Assembly (NCBI GenBank): GCA_015179125.1
Contig: WHVA01000004.1
Coordinates: 372,001-436,000, forward strand
DNA from: Gautieria morchelliformis
Taxonomy: Eukaryota; Basidiomycota; Agaricomycetes; Gomphales; Gomphaceae
Direction of reading: 5' to 3'
Length of the DNA stretch: 64,000 nucleotides
Shown: piece after piece, positions 54,019 to 64,000 of the stretch
Layout of the letters: the number at the start of each line of letters is the position of its first letter
Numbering within the stretch: the first letter of the stretch is position 1
Notes under the pieces: generated by a model
Told to the model about the DNA's origin: nothing
Seen by the model: the letters and a program-made list of their open reading frames with translations, nothing else
The model's database searches: none
Made by a program: the position numbers and the translations under genes

Positions 54019-56025
54019 CCCAGAGTTTACAGTGACCATACGTCTTCGCATTTACATTATAATACTTAGATCTTCTACTTCGATCACTTCATTCCTTTCA
54101 ATTTCCACGTACGCCTCATGTCTGAAGGTTTCAATATCTAAGAGACTAAGAGTAAGTTCAAAAGTTGCTTCGAAATAGAATTCTAAGCTCAGTGTTTGGT
54201 ACAATTATGATAATACTTACAGACATCCTAATATACTACTATCAGCGCTATATAATCCATGTTTGAAGCCCAGGTGATCTTGAATAAATTACCTTTTTGG
54301 TCATTCTGAAAAAAGCAAGCCAGTCAGTGTCGTGGGAAGAATAAAATCTATTTTGCCAATTGCCGGCAATGGCAGAAATGGCAGAAGGCCGGCAGAAAAT
54401 TTTTCATGTAATTTTACAAGTTAAGCCATTAGTAGACTCCAGCCGCACGCATTACTGCCTCTGGATCCTACTGAGAGGCTGACACCGTCCCTACTTCACG
54501 CATATATCTAGATATCTTCTTCGTGTGTCTGTGGTGCTCGGCCGTGATCAACACAGTTGAGGTCAAAGACTGTTTCCAAATTCGAGTCTCTCTTCTGTTT
54601 GCGCTTTACAACATTAATTAGCCTGGACTATACCACTAGACGTAGATGCACTGTCAATCGTGACATCCATTCCCATGCACTGCCGCCATAATCGCCCTGG
54701 CTAACTCGCGTTCTTCTGCAGGGGCGCCCGGACAAGATGCTGGTTCGGAAACATGTCAAAGACAGTTCTTGTCACGATGCTCAACAAGTGCTGCACCGCT
54801 AGGGCGGTGATTGCGTCACCATTTCCACCGACTGGAGGTATTGGAAAGTTTTTCAACCCGAGTGAAGTTCCTTTCAACAAAGTCATTGGCACAGTGGCAC
54901 TGCGCAGTGCGAGTCGTGCGACCCTTTGGCTTCTGCCTAGGCTTCGAAAGTCCTACAATGCGGAGAAGACATGGCAACGGGCACGAGTCAATCTAGCTCG
55001 ATTTGTATTAACCATCGCTAAAAATGGGCTTCGGGCTAGTCAGTACCAACTACAAGTTAGAGACTGCATCATGCATGAGCTTACATAATCCAGCTTTGTG
55101 TCGTTTCCTGCATTTTTATTTACGTAATAGTACACTTCACATAACCTACACAGATTTAGCTATGCTACCTGCGAGCGAAGCCGCGGGTCGCTGCGTCCAA
55201 CAGAGCGCCGCTGGGCAGACCACAACCTTTGCAACTACCGCAGACAGCCGTCTCCGAGGATTGGGCTTCCGCTGGTAGGGAAGAGGGTTGCTAGGGGAGA
55301 CGGGTGTGTAGCGGTTTCGAGCCGACGAAAGCTCTCATCAGGGGGCTACCGCTACCCCGACCGCTTGCCCTTCCAGGCCTGTTTAAGAGTCGCTGCTTTT
55401 GAGCCTTGACTAGTGGGAGTGAACGGTGCCTATCGCCATCCGAACAGAGGCCGCTACGGCACTCGTGACCCACCAGCGGGAAGTTGTGATAGGACGTGCG
55501 ACCATCCAAAGGACGAGGAGATGGCTCATCAGTCCGTTCTTCTGGAGCTCCATCAGGTATTATTGCCGATTCCCGAAAGATTGAGCCAAGTTACCGGTAG
55601 CTGCCAGCTGGGCGCTGTAGGCATTTGCCAATTCTATTGCACACCACTAGCGCACTGCAGCACAGCCCTGGGTCAACCGGCAAAGTGCCATCACAAACGT
55701 CGGTCGGGAAGGTGCTGGTAATATCAGCTTCCAAGTTCAATTTTACTGTAACCAACCAGCTTCCAACAGCTCTAAGGAGGGTCATTCTGAGATCGTTGTT
55801 CACTCTGCATAACTCCAGTTGCTCGGCGACGGTTCGATTTATCAAATGTTATGTACTAATTCAGGTGAGGTGGCGGCGCAAAGAAGCTGCTGGGCCACCG
55901 TAAATTGCTAATCCGATTGCGAGTCAGGTCTAGCTTCGCGCGACTAGCACCGCCCTGCAGTGGCATATATGTTACATAAGTGTGTAAAGTCCCTGTTCAA
56001 TTCCGCCCATTCTATAGCAGCACCG
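54019..56025. other. Intergenic, no gene recognised
   Basis: About 2 kb with only short open frames on both strands, none with a recognisable domain. 54360-54410 has short GGCAGAAATGGCAGAAGG repeats. No match to other window repeats was seen. Confidence 0.45.
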
Positions 56026-57938
56026 ATGAGGATCCCTGTACTTTGTTCAGTGGTCGCTCTGGTGGAATTATCGACGGTCGCTGTCGCTGCTGACCCTTCC
56101 ACTGAGTCTGATGCAGTAACACCATGTCGTGCTCGCGCATGGGTGCGTGCACCAGATTTAGAGCCAGGACAGGTGGTCCAAGGGGATGTCAAAGTGAAGC
56201 TTGATGGCGTCTGCGAGGAAGTTTCAAGTTACACCTTAGGGCTACGCTTCGCCGAGCGTGCTTGGGTGAAAACGAGGTGTGCCTTCCTGCTGCTACTGTT
56301 ATCTGCCGTGTGAACACTCGTCACAGGCGAGAGGGTGTTAAACTCCCCGCGCGACCGGCAGCGAATCACTCCCGCGTCCCAACCAACAGGTCTATTTTCG
56401 AACCGGACACACTTTTCAGCACTCGATTTCCGAATTATCTAGGGGTCGACAATTCAGTTTGGGATAAATATCAAGATGAAATAAAGGACCCCTCGCTGTG
56501 GCTAGTACGCGAGGAAGAGAGGGTCGGGTTCGAAGCGAAGTATGGTCTACGTCATGGTCCGTCATTGAGATTGGTGCTAGCTGGTGACTGATGCTGGGTA
56601 TTATGATTAGGCAAACAGATCGGACACGATTTAGTTGAGTCATTTGCCATCCTGGTCCCATCTACAAGTTATCCGCCTGGCTTCCAAACGGGATCGCGGT
56701 CATATCCCAGTAATAGTGAACCGGATGTGAGCACATCAGAAGCAATTTTTGTCAATACTTATCGTTTGTCTCAAGGCTGCCGGGTCAGAACATATCTACG
56801 CGTATTTTGTGGATGTCGCATTCATGAATGGCACAACCCTGGAAGTCCCAGCCGGATATACGTCTTTCAAAGATGTGACAGTGGCCATACCGTTGCAGGA
56901 GACTGTTAACGTATCAGCCACGTCACTGCCGTGGCCCGCTCATGGGAATCCAAATGATAAGGCAGTGGCACCCGAAGACGTCGACGTCTTTACTCTGGAA
57001 GTCACATTCCAAGATGGTAGACCTTTCGAGCAAGGTATGAAATTGTTCGGTTGAACGGGCTCGTGTTCATCCTGTTTGAATAAGGGTCTGTGCACAATAT
57101 CACCGTTGCTTCTCATCAAGTAGGCCCCGGAATCGAGCGACCAGATAGCATTGTGAGAACCACATTGTTCGTCTCTCAGAAGCGTCACTGGGCCGCAGGG
57201 ATGGCTGTGAACAATACGATAGCGGAGAGTCTGCTTGATGCCGGAGAACATCATAATTCACAGTTAGTGCCGACGAACCCGCAGCCGCGGAGCGCTCGCT
57301 CCTGGTGCCTCGAGGCAGAAAATACCCTCACAGACCCAGAGTTTCCCCAGGATGGTGTTGTCAAGAAGGGTACAATGTTCAGCACCGAGCCGATCATAGC
57401 ACAGGTTCACGTGCCAGAGGATAGGCTAGGCCCCTTCGAGATGCACTACCAGACCATCGCGGTTGAACTCTTCATAAGAATGACAGTCCGGAACATTACA
57501 TCAAGTGTATCAGTGGAAGACTCGGAAGAATACGGCTGGATACCTACCATGAAGCAAGCCACAACCATTCCGACGAGGGTGTTTTCAGCACGGATTCCCA
57601 TTCTCGGCCAGGGGAAACTGGACAAATGGATTGCAAGGACAGGGACAGCGGAGATGGTTCATTATCTTTCGCCTGAGGCTCGAGCACCCGTATTTGTGGA
57701 TCCTGCGTCTGCGCAGGATTTGCTACAGAAATCTTCCGAGGAACGAGACGAGTTTGCGCCTAAGGCCCAGCCTACCTTCGTTACACATAGCGATCACGAT
57801 GTGGTCAAGGACAGGTATTTTGTATGGAGGCCGAACCAAGAAGGGATGTATTACGTTGGGGATACGTGGCTTAGGAAAGTTGTTGAACCCGGTATGAAGG
57901 ACCACACAGAGCCGCAGGCCGTGTTCAGGGTGCAGTAA
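56026..57938 (+). CDS. Secreted protein of unknown function, possible arrestin-like fold
   Basis: ATG 56026 opens with a clear secretion signal (MRIPVLCSVVALVELSTVAV then AADPS). Exon 1 ends at 56276; a 50-bp GT-AG intron joins KTR to REGVKLP in phase. Further exons carry FEPDTLFSTRFPNYLGVDNS, SYPPGFQTGSRSYPS, AAGSEHIYAYFVDVAFMNGT and, from about 57090, VHNITVASHQVGPGIERPDS to the stop at 57936-57938. Total is about 550 residues with several N-glycosylation sites (NIT, NNT, NGT, NVS). The stretch LEPGQVVQGDVKVKLDG ... SYTLGLRFAERAW resembles arrestin-type beta-sandwich openings, but this is a weak, inferred likeness. No TM segment after the signal. Family unnamed to me. Confidence 0.6.
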
Positions 57939-58090
57939 TAGGATGTGCCACTAAGTGGATGCCCGTGCTTCGCACAGAGGTAGGTCAAACGCATCGGGGT
58001 ACAATATATAAATCGCACTGGGTAATTACAACATCAGGACAAATATATCAATTAAACTGCATTAAATAAATCACATCAGGAGAAGTGGAT

Positions 58091-58433
58091 TGTCAGGGGA
58101 CACCCCCTTCTCCAATTCCAACACCGCCAGTTCTGCTTACTTCGCTCCCAGTTCTGCTTCCATTTCTGCTTCCATTTCCACTTACACTTTTGGAAGCACT
58201 TCCACCAGTTGTGCTTGCTTCTCTGCTGTCGCACTTTCAGTTTCAAAACAATGTTGGAAGTGAAGCAACTCACATAGTATGTGGCACCCAGGATTGGTCA
58301 AGGGTCAGGGATGGCATGGGAGGACAGGGGAGGTGGTGAGTGCTGGGCGATGGATGGCCTTGGCTGTGGTCCAGCATAGTATAATACAGGCTTGCTGGCC
58401 TTAGACTTGTCTCTTTGTATTTCCCCTCTGTCA
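58091..58433 (+). repeat. LTR fragment related to element 1 LTR
   Basis: Begins TGTCAGGGGACACCC, as the element 1 LTR does, and ends near TATTTCCCCTCTGTCA, matching GATTTCCCCTTGTCA of that LTR. No TSD. It is followed directly by a piece of pol, so this is a rearranged scrap rather than a solo LTR. Confidence 0.75.
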
Positions 58434-58597
58434 TTTACATTTGGCCCAAGCCTTGGAAGGTAAAAGACATACAGTCCTTCCTTGGCTTTGCTAGTTTCTA
58501 CCACTGCTTCATTTATAATTATTCTGACATCACTATTCCCCTTACTTGGCTTACTTGTAAAGGCACCCCGTGGGTGTTTACGTTCCATGGGGGTTAA
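58434..58597 (+). pseudogene. Ty3 pol fragment (RT-RNase H connection)
   Basis: Encodes [40 protein letters not shown] and PWVF, the hallmark connection block after the RT palm in Ty3/gypsy pol. About 50 residues survive; conserved Arg codons appear as Cys or Trp (HCF, TWLTC), again consistent with CGN to TGN changes. Confidence 0.8.
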
Positions 58598-58909
58598 GTT
58601 TGCTGTCCTTGCCGAGTTTGTCCAGTTTGGTTTTTTTCTGACCCTTGGACTGATTATTCCCTTTCGGCTTACCTTTGCCTTTGCCTTGGTTATTACTGGC
58701 ATTAGCATTAGAATGGCCTGAACCTTGACCTTGACATCGGTCGTTGTTCTGGGAAACTCGGTTTTGGTTGGTGGACCTGTCATTCTTGGCCTCGGGTTTG
58801 GGAGCGGAATGGGTCTTGCGAGAGACTTTGCCACGACATTCCCAATACCTCTGGTTTATTTTCTGAACAAGATCTCGGAGGTTGTCAAGGGTTTGGGGTG
58901 AGAGTTTTC
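58578..58909 (-). pseudogene. Ty3 gag fragment
   Basis: On the minus strand, LDNLRDLVQKINQRYWECRG, an Asn/Gln/Gly/Lys-rich stretch (SNANASNNQGKGKGKPKG) and [16 protein letters not shown] match the C-terminal part of element 2 gag (LECDSRYWERKEY ... SSKLGKDGKLLPEERQ). The zinc knuckle itself is missing. It lies head to head with the pol fragment. Confidence 0.75.
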
Positions 58910-59047
58910 TCACGCTTACCACCACACCCAAAACGCCAAAAACTCTTTTCCTGGCCAAACGCACTATAACCACACCCAATCGGTGTATCACTGACTGATG
59001 TCAGTGATAGCATCCAGCTTCTACAAAAAGGAGCGACCCAAAAGTCG

Positions 59048-60802
59048 ATGCCGTCAAGCGTCGAACCCCAAATGCCGGCCACATCACAGGGCTGCACAAG
59101 AGCCAGCAACCCACAGCAGCCTAGCACCAAAACTAGAACAGAGCTATTAGCAGAGCCGAACGTGTCAGTGCGAACCAGAGAGCAAGCGAGGCAATACCTC
59201 GCAAAGGACGACCCCCTATTGACGGAGCAACTCAGCTACGCCCTACTGTCCCTAGCGCACAATGCAAGTGGGAAAACCCTGCAGGAAGGCGCTAGAGCGG
59301 TAGCGATACTCATACTAGAGGAAGCGGCAAAGGCGGTGGGGGCAGCGGTCAAGCAGCACGTCGAACGGAGTCTCGAGGCCATCCTCAGCAAGGTGGAAGT
59401 AGTGATAGACGACGCCAGAACGGCAACGGAGATCGCGAAAGAGACGGCGGGCGACGCCAGCAACCTAGTAGAGCACCTAAACAACATGGGGAGGTTGAGA
59501 GAACAGGAAACAGGTGGCAGACTAGGGAACGCGACATACGCGGCTGCACTCAAGGGTAACGTACCTTTGTCACATCCCAATAACCTAGCGAAGGCGAAAG
59601 CGAGAGCGAAGCAGATACTGATAGATATAGACCCACAGGGGGAACAGAACACACTTAGCGAGCTGACGGAGCGAGAGCTGGTCGCCAAAGCGAACGAATC
59701 CGTCGCTAACCTGGAAGAAAATCAAGACCCTCCCGACATAGCCTTCATTGGGGCCAAAAAACTAGCAAACGGCGGGATCGTGTTCGACCTAGAAATGGAG
59801 GAAGCAGCGAAGTGGATCCAACAAAACAAAGAAAGTTTTCTCAGCAAATTTAGCGGCACGGCCACAATAAAGGACAGAGCCCTCGCGGTAATAGTGGAAT
59901 ACGTGCCTTTGGGCCACGCACCTGACGCGCTAGCAGAGATGGAAAGAATCGAACGAGATTCGAAGCTGCCCACCGGATCCCTGCTCTCGACCCGATGGAT
60001 AAAACCCATACACAGAAGGACGCTGGGCCAGAAGTCAGCCCACATCATAGCGAAGTTTGCGACTGCCGAAGCCGCAAACCAGAGCATCAGGGATGGATTG
60101 ATCATCGCTGGCAAGAGAACGTGGGCTAGAAGGATGAAAAGGGAGCCACGCCGTTGCTTGAAGTGCCAAAGGTACAACGCGAGACACATAGCAGCGGAGT
60201 GCAACGGCCAGGAGACGTGCGGAATGTGCGGGATGGAACACAGAATGGCAGAGTGCGAGGAGATTGACCCGAAAAAATTTAAATGCACGAACTGCAATGA
60301 GCATGGACACGCTTCGTGGGATAGAACGTGCCCGATATTCAGGGCAGCGTGCACGGCGATCGAGAAGAATGACCCTGAACACACATACAGGTTCTTTCCG
60401 AATGAGAGCCCGTGGACGTGGGAGCAACAGGGAGCGGTGGAGGATGTAGAGGATGTTGGAGACACACTCAGGAAGGCCAGCACTGGAGAAGACAGGAGAG
60501 GGGGAGCAGACAGAGCGAGGGTCCCTCTCGAACAACAACGAATGCACCACGAAGACCAGGAGAGATCGCAATGCAGAGAAGATGGCCTCCAAAACAGGGG
60601 AAGGTTGGAAAATAGAAGGAGCGCGCCGGGGGACAAGAGAGGAGCAAATTCACAAGTGGGGCACAGGGACCCAGGGTGGCAGAGACGGGACCCCGGAGGA
60701 GGCAGGCAGAGCAGGCTGGACGATTACGGAATCGGAAGCAGCCGCGAGAAGACACAAGGGAGAGACGGAAACACAGACAATAACGATCCACACCGGGGAT
60801 GA
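59048..60802 (+). CDS. LINE-2 ORF1 (gag-like RNA-binding protein)
   Basis: Intact frame of 584 residues from ATG 59048. The N-terminal third is helical and charged (LEEAAKAVGAAVKQHVERSL). The centre has NGGIVFDLEMEEAAKWI and KLPTGSLLSTRWIKP, a region resembling the RNA-binding part of LINE ORF1 proteins. Three zinc knuckles follow: CLKCQRYNARHIAAEC, CGMCGMEHRMAEC and CTNCNEHGHASWDRTC (about residues 372-440). A Gln/Glu/Arg-rich tail ends the protein. It should coat the element RNA and help target-primed reverse transcription. Stop TGA overlaps the ORF2 ATG (60799). Confidence 0.9.
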   Translation: MPSSVEPQMPATSQGCTRASNPQQPSTKTRTELLAEPNVSVRTREQARQYLAKDDPLLTEQLSYALLSLAHNASGKTLQEGARAVAILILEEAAKAVGAAVKQHVERSLEAILSKVEVVIDDARTATEIAKETAGDASNLVEHLNNMGRLREQETGGRLGNATYAAALKGNVPLSHPNNLAKAKARAKQILIDIDPQGEQNTLSELTERELVAKANESVANLEENQDPPDIAFIGAKKLANGGIVFDLEMEEAAKWIQQNKESFLSKFSGTATIKDRALAVIVEYVPLGHAPDALAEMERIERDSKLPTGSLLSTRWIKPIHRRTLGQKSAHIIAKFATAEAANQSIRDGLIIAGKRTWARRMKREPRRCLKCQRYNARHIAAECNGQETCGMCGMEHRMAECEEIDPKKFKCTNCNEHGHASWDRTCPIFRAACTAIEKNDPEHTYRFFPNESPWTWEQQGAVEDVEDVGDTLRKASTGEDRRGGADRARVPLEQQRMHHEDQERSQCREDGLQNRGRLENRRSAPGDKRGANSQVGHRDPGWQRRDPGGGRQSRLDDYGIGSSREKTQGRDGNTDNNDPHRG

Positions 60803-63800
60803 GTGAAGACAATCCACAGATCGCAAAACTAAGGGTTAGACAACAGAACGCCAACAAATCATTGACCGCGATGTCGGAAATACTAGCTAAGTGCTCACCA
60901 GACCGCTATGACGTTCTTGCCATACAAGAACCACATATCGATTTCTTAGGTAACGCCAGAGCCACTCCCAGCTGGTACTCGGTATACCCGGAAACCCACT
61001 TTCGAGACAAAGAGAGACGGACGAGATCGATGATACTGGTGAGCAAGAAAGTCGCGACAGGCGGATGGAGAGCGATAGAAATAGGAACACTGGATGTCAC
61101 GGCGATAAAAGTCAAAACAAACATGGGTGACGTACTCGTTATAAATATCTACGCCGACTGTACACAATCTGACAGCATAAGAGCCGTACAGGAGTATGTC
61201 CAAAAAAGCGCAGTGGAAGAAAGAGAACATGGACGGGAAGCAGCTGGCATGGTCTGGCTGGGCGATTTCAACAGGCACCACCTGATGTGGGACGAGCTAC
61301 GAAACTCGCACCTGTTCACCAGAGCTAACTTAGATGAGGCGCAAATACTGCTAGATGCGATCGCGGACCACGATTTACACATGGCATTACCCAAGGGCAT
61401 GCCCACACTCAAAGCAATGGCGACTGGAAACTACACTCGCACAGATAACGTCTTCATCTCTTCCTCATTGATAGAAAGCTTAGTTTGTTGCAGAACAGTA
61501 CCAGAAGACTTACCCCCCAAAAGCGATCACTTCCCAATCGACACCGCAATAGACGTAACCGTCATGGCAAAACCGCAGGCACCCAAACCGAACTATAGAC
61601 AGGTCGATTGGAAGGGATACGGCGAGCAGCTCAAAACGAGGCTCGGAGAGGCAATCCGCGAACCAACCCCTACCACCCCCAGCAATTCCACCACCTCCTG
61701 CACACGTTAACAGAGGCCATAATGACCACCACCGAGGAACTGGTACCGAAAAGCAACCCGTCACCTTATGCAAAACGATGGTGGTCATTACAGCTAACAC
61801 GCACCAGAGCGGAAACCAGACGGCTGGGCAGGAAAGCATACGCCAGACGCAGTGAACCAGCTGACGTGGTGCATGACGAGTACAGAACCGCAAGAAACAA
61901 ATACGCGGAAGCCATCGAGAAATCGAAAAAAGACCACTGGAATGATTTCCTCGAAGGCATAGACCAGAGAACAATTTGGACAGCGCACAAGTATGCCTCA
62001 TCGGAGGCAGCTGATGGGGGGCGGGCGGGCATCCCGACACTGACAGCGATGCAACCAAATGGGGTGCAACTGGTCGCAGAGACAAATGATCAGAAAGCCG
62101 ATCTACTCTTCAATACATTCTTCCCAAAGCCAAGTGCCAACGCCAAGGGAATCCGGCCAGAACACGAGTACCCGACCCCGGCCTTCAAGTATAAGCCAAT
62201 ATCCGACACACAGATACGCAGAGCAGTGAACAAGCTCAACCTGTTCAAAGCTCCGGGGGAGAACGGTATTCCAAATGTACTCATCAAACAGTGTATTGAT
62301 GTGCTCCTGCCATACATAGGACCCCTTTACCGAGCCACGTTTGAGCTCAAGACCTACCCGGCCGAGTGGAGGGACTCAATCACGAGGGTCCTACGCAAAC
62401 CAGGCAAAGCCGATTACACGGTGCCTGGCGCGTACAGGCCTATAGCATTGCTGGATACACTGGGCAAAGTATTATCAGCATGTGTGGCGGAAGATCTGGT
62501 CAAGATGACTGAGAAACACCGATTGCTGCCCAACAATCATTTTGGCTGCAGGCCGGGACGTACGACCACGGACGCAGTGCACTATGTGGTAGCAGAGACG
62601 AAGGACGCTTGGAGGAGAGGGAAGGTAATGGGAGTATTGTACCTGGACATCAAGGGAGCCTTCCCAAGCATCATGCTGGACAGACTCACTCACAACATGT
62701 GCAGGCGAGGAGTACCGATTGAGTACACGGAATGGATACGCAGAAAAGTTCAAAATAGACTCACGACAGTCAGTTTTGATGATCACACAGCTGCGACCAG
62801 ACCGATAGGGCGTGGCATGGATCAAGGGTGCCCCTTATCCGCGATCGCCTACCAATACTACAACGGAGATCTGCTAGACATAGTGCAGAGAAAGAATGGA
62901 GAAAACAGCGTAGGTTTCGTGGATGATACGACTATCACAGCAGAAGGTGCCGACTTCGAGGAAGCATTCAATAAGTTGTCCGATATCATGACAAGGCCAG
63001 ACGGGGCATACAGCTGGGCCGCGAAGCACGAATGCCAGTTTGCAGTGGACAAGTTCGGACTAATGGGGTTGAGCAGACACAGGGAGAAGGACCCCAAGAA
63101 AATGAGCAAAACCAGACCGCTGGCCAGGCCACCGATAAGAATAGGGCAACACCGCATAGATCCTACGACGACGCACAAACTTCTAGGAGTGATCATAGAC
63201 CAAGAACTCAGATTCAAGGAACACACAAACTACGCGCTAAAGAAGGGCGAAGTGTACATCGGTCAATACAGAAGATTAGCAAGCCCGACCAAAGGAACCA
63301 CAGCTAAGCACATGAGAACTTATTACCTTACCGTGGCGGTGCCAAAACTGCTATATGCCGCTGACGTGTTTCTCATACCAGCAAGCGAACAAGGCAAAGG
63401 GACCAAGGGGAAAATTAACAAGCTAGCACAGATACAAAGACAAGCGGCGCTGGACATCACCGGAGCCCTCAGAACCACGGCCACGGACACACTCGAAGCG
63501 CACGCTAATCTCATGCCGTTCCCATTGCTCGTAGCCAAGCTGATACATAGAGCCACGGTAAGACTCGTTTGTTTACCTGACGAACACCCGCTCGCTGCGA
63601 AAGTAAAAAGAACAGCCAGAAGATACGTACAGCGACACTGATCACCTCTCCACGAGATTCTGCATGCGTACAAGCTCATCCCGGACAAGATGGAAAAGAT
63701 CCAAACTGTGGTACTTGGACCCAAATGGGACCCGGCCTTCAGCACACGAATCCCACACAACAAAGAGCAAGCAATTGAACAGATAGAATCAGAAGAGGCG

Positions 63801-64000
63801 GAGGTGATAGTCTTTTCTGACGGATCATGTCTGGAAGGCGGGATAGGAGCTGCGGCGGTACTGTACAAGAATGGGAGGGAACACAGATCGGTGCGCCTGC
63901 ACTTGGGGTCGGAAAGCGAGCACACGGTATTCGAGGCTAAGTTAGCGGGAGCGGCAATGGCGGCCAAGATGCTGCGCGCAGAGAGGAGTGACAGATACGT
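60799..64000 (+). pseudogene. LINE-2 ORF2 (endonuclease, reverse transcriptase, RNase H), one frameshift and one in-frame stop
   Basis: First frame (60799-about 61690): APE endonuclease with QQNANKS, IQEPHID, YADCTQ, WLGDFNRHH and SDHFPI. A one-base shift near 61670-61690 leads to the second frame. RT follows with KAPGENGIPNVLIK, YRPIALLDTLGKVLSA, CRPGRTTTDAV, LYLDIKGAFPSI, GMDQGCPLSAIAYQ and the catalytic VGFVDDTTI (Phe-Val-Asp-Asp). TGA at 63639-63641 (VQRH-stop-SPLHEILHAYKL) fits a former CGA. Beyond it the same frame encodes RNase H (FSDGSCLEGGIGAAAVLY, the next acidic residue in FEAKLAGAAMA) to the window edge. Length, order and motifs are typical of Tad/I-like elements. Confidence 0.9.

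Larger units (their letters stand above)
58910..64000 (+). mobile_element. Non-LTR retrotransposon LINE-2 (nearly complete, runs off right edge)
   Basis: Short 5' leader, ORF1 (59048-60802), then ORF2 (from 60799) with endonuclease, reverse transcriptase and RNase H. ORF1 and ORF2 overlap by 4 bp (ATGA-type overlap). An APE endonuclease plus RNase H places it with the Tad1/I-like group. It is related to LINE-1 at 3.8-7.6 kb. ORF2 carries one frameshift and one in-frame TGA, so this copy is not fully active, but it is much better preserved. Confidence 0.92.

Noticed and set aside
54701..55278. Overlapping open frames of 60-111 codons on both strands
   Set aside because: Frames on both strands of the same DNA without any recognisable motif; not supportable as genes.

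Overview
This is a repeat-choked stretch of a filamentous basidiomycete (Agaricomycetes-type) nuclear genome. The evidence is a pair of class I hydrophobin genes, a FunK1-type fungal protein kinase, a cytochrome P450 family of basidiomycete type, genes broken by many 45-60 bp GT-AG introns, and abundant Ty3/gypsy, non-LTR and DNA transposon remains. The species cannot be named from the sequence. Host-type genes occupy a minority of the window; most of the rest is mobile DNA inserted into mobile DNA, and many insertion junctions can be read to the base from target-site duplications (TSDs).

Layout. 1-3761: Ty3/gypsy element 1 (minus strand, running off the left edge). 3762-7614: a non-LTR retrotransposon (LINE-1) split by two solo LTRs (4344-5623 and 5744-6403); removing each LTR and one TSD copy rejoins its ORF1 frame. 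7615-12145: a large inverted duplication (arms of about 1.81 kb, spacer 0.91 kb), each arm carrying a complete hydrophobin gene. 12171-13912: dispersed repeats. 13971-23616: a second inverted repeat (arms of about 0.8 kb) bracketing a four-intron Tc1/mariner transposase gene, a FunK1 kinase gene split by a solo LTR, and an uncharacterised basidiomycete gene. 24100-35984: P450 copy A with its downstream flank, split by a full-length 7.99-kb Ty3/gypsy element 2 (26562-34551, TSD CCATC) and by a solo LTR (34837-35285). Element 2 itself holds another solo LTR and an antisense accessory gene. 35988-42872: repeats, Ty3 remnants, a solo LTR and a 3.19-kb TIR transposon (39265-42453, TA TSD). 42873-45534: an LTR copy swollen by a MITE and a 16-bp minisatellite. 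45540-49170: P450 copy B and its flank, paralogous to copy A. 52192-54018: FAD-dependent monooxygenase. 56026-57938: secreted protein of unknown function. 58091-64000: Ty3 scraps, then a nearly complete second LINE running off the right edge.

Three things stand out. First, Ty3 element 2 carries, between pol and the 3' LTR and on the opposite strand, an intact two-exon gene for a protein with a Gal4-like CX2CX6C-X15-CX2CX6C cysteine array, a basic stretch and a long charged probable coiled coil, although gag and pol of the same element are riddled with stops and frameshifts. Second, the in-frame nonsense codons I could locate in several unrelated elements and genes are all TGA, at sites where CGA (Arg) is the likely ancestor, pointing to CpG-directed C-to-T change. 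Third, each LTR family is saturated with its own short motif (CGGAA in element 1, CGAGG in element 2, GCGAA in the 17579/42873 family), across LTR and coding DNA where both are present. Coding exons of multi-intron genes were traced by eye, so some splice sites are provisional.
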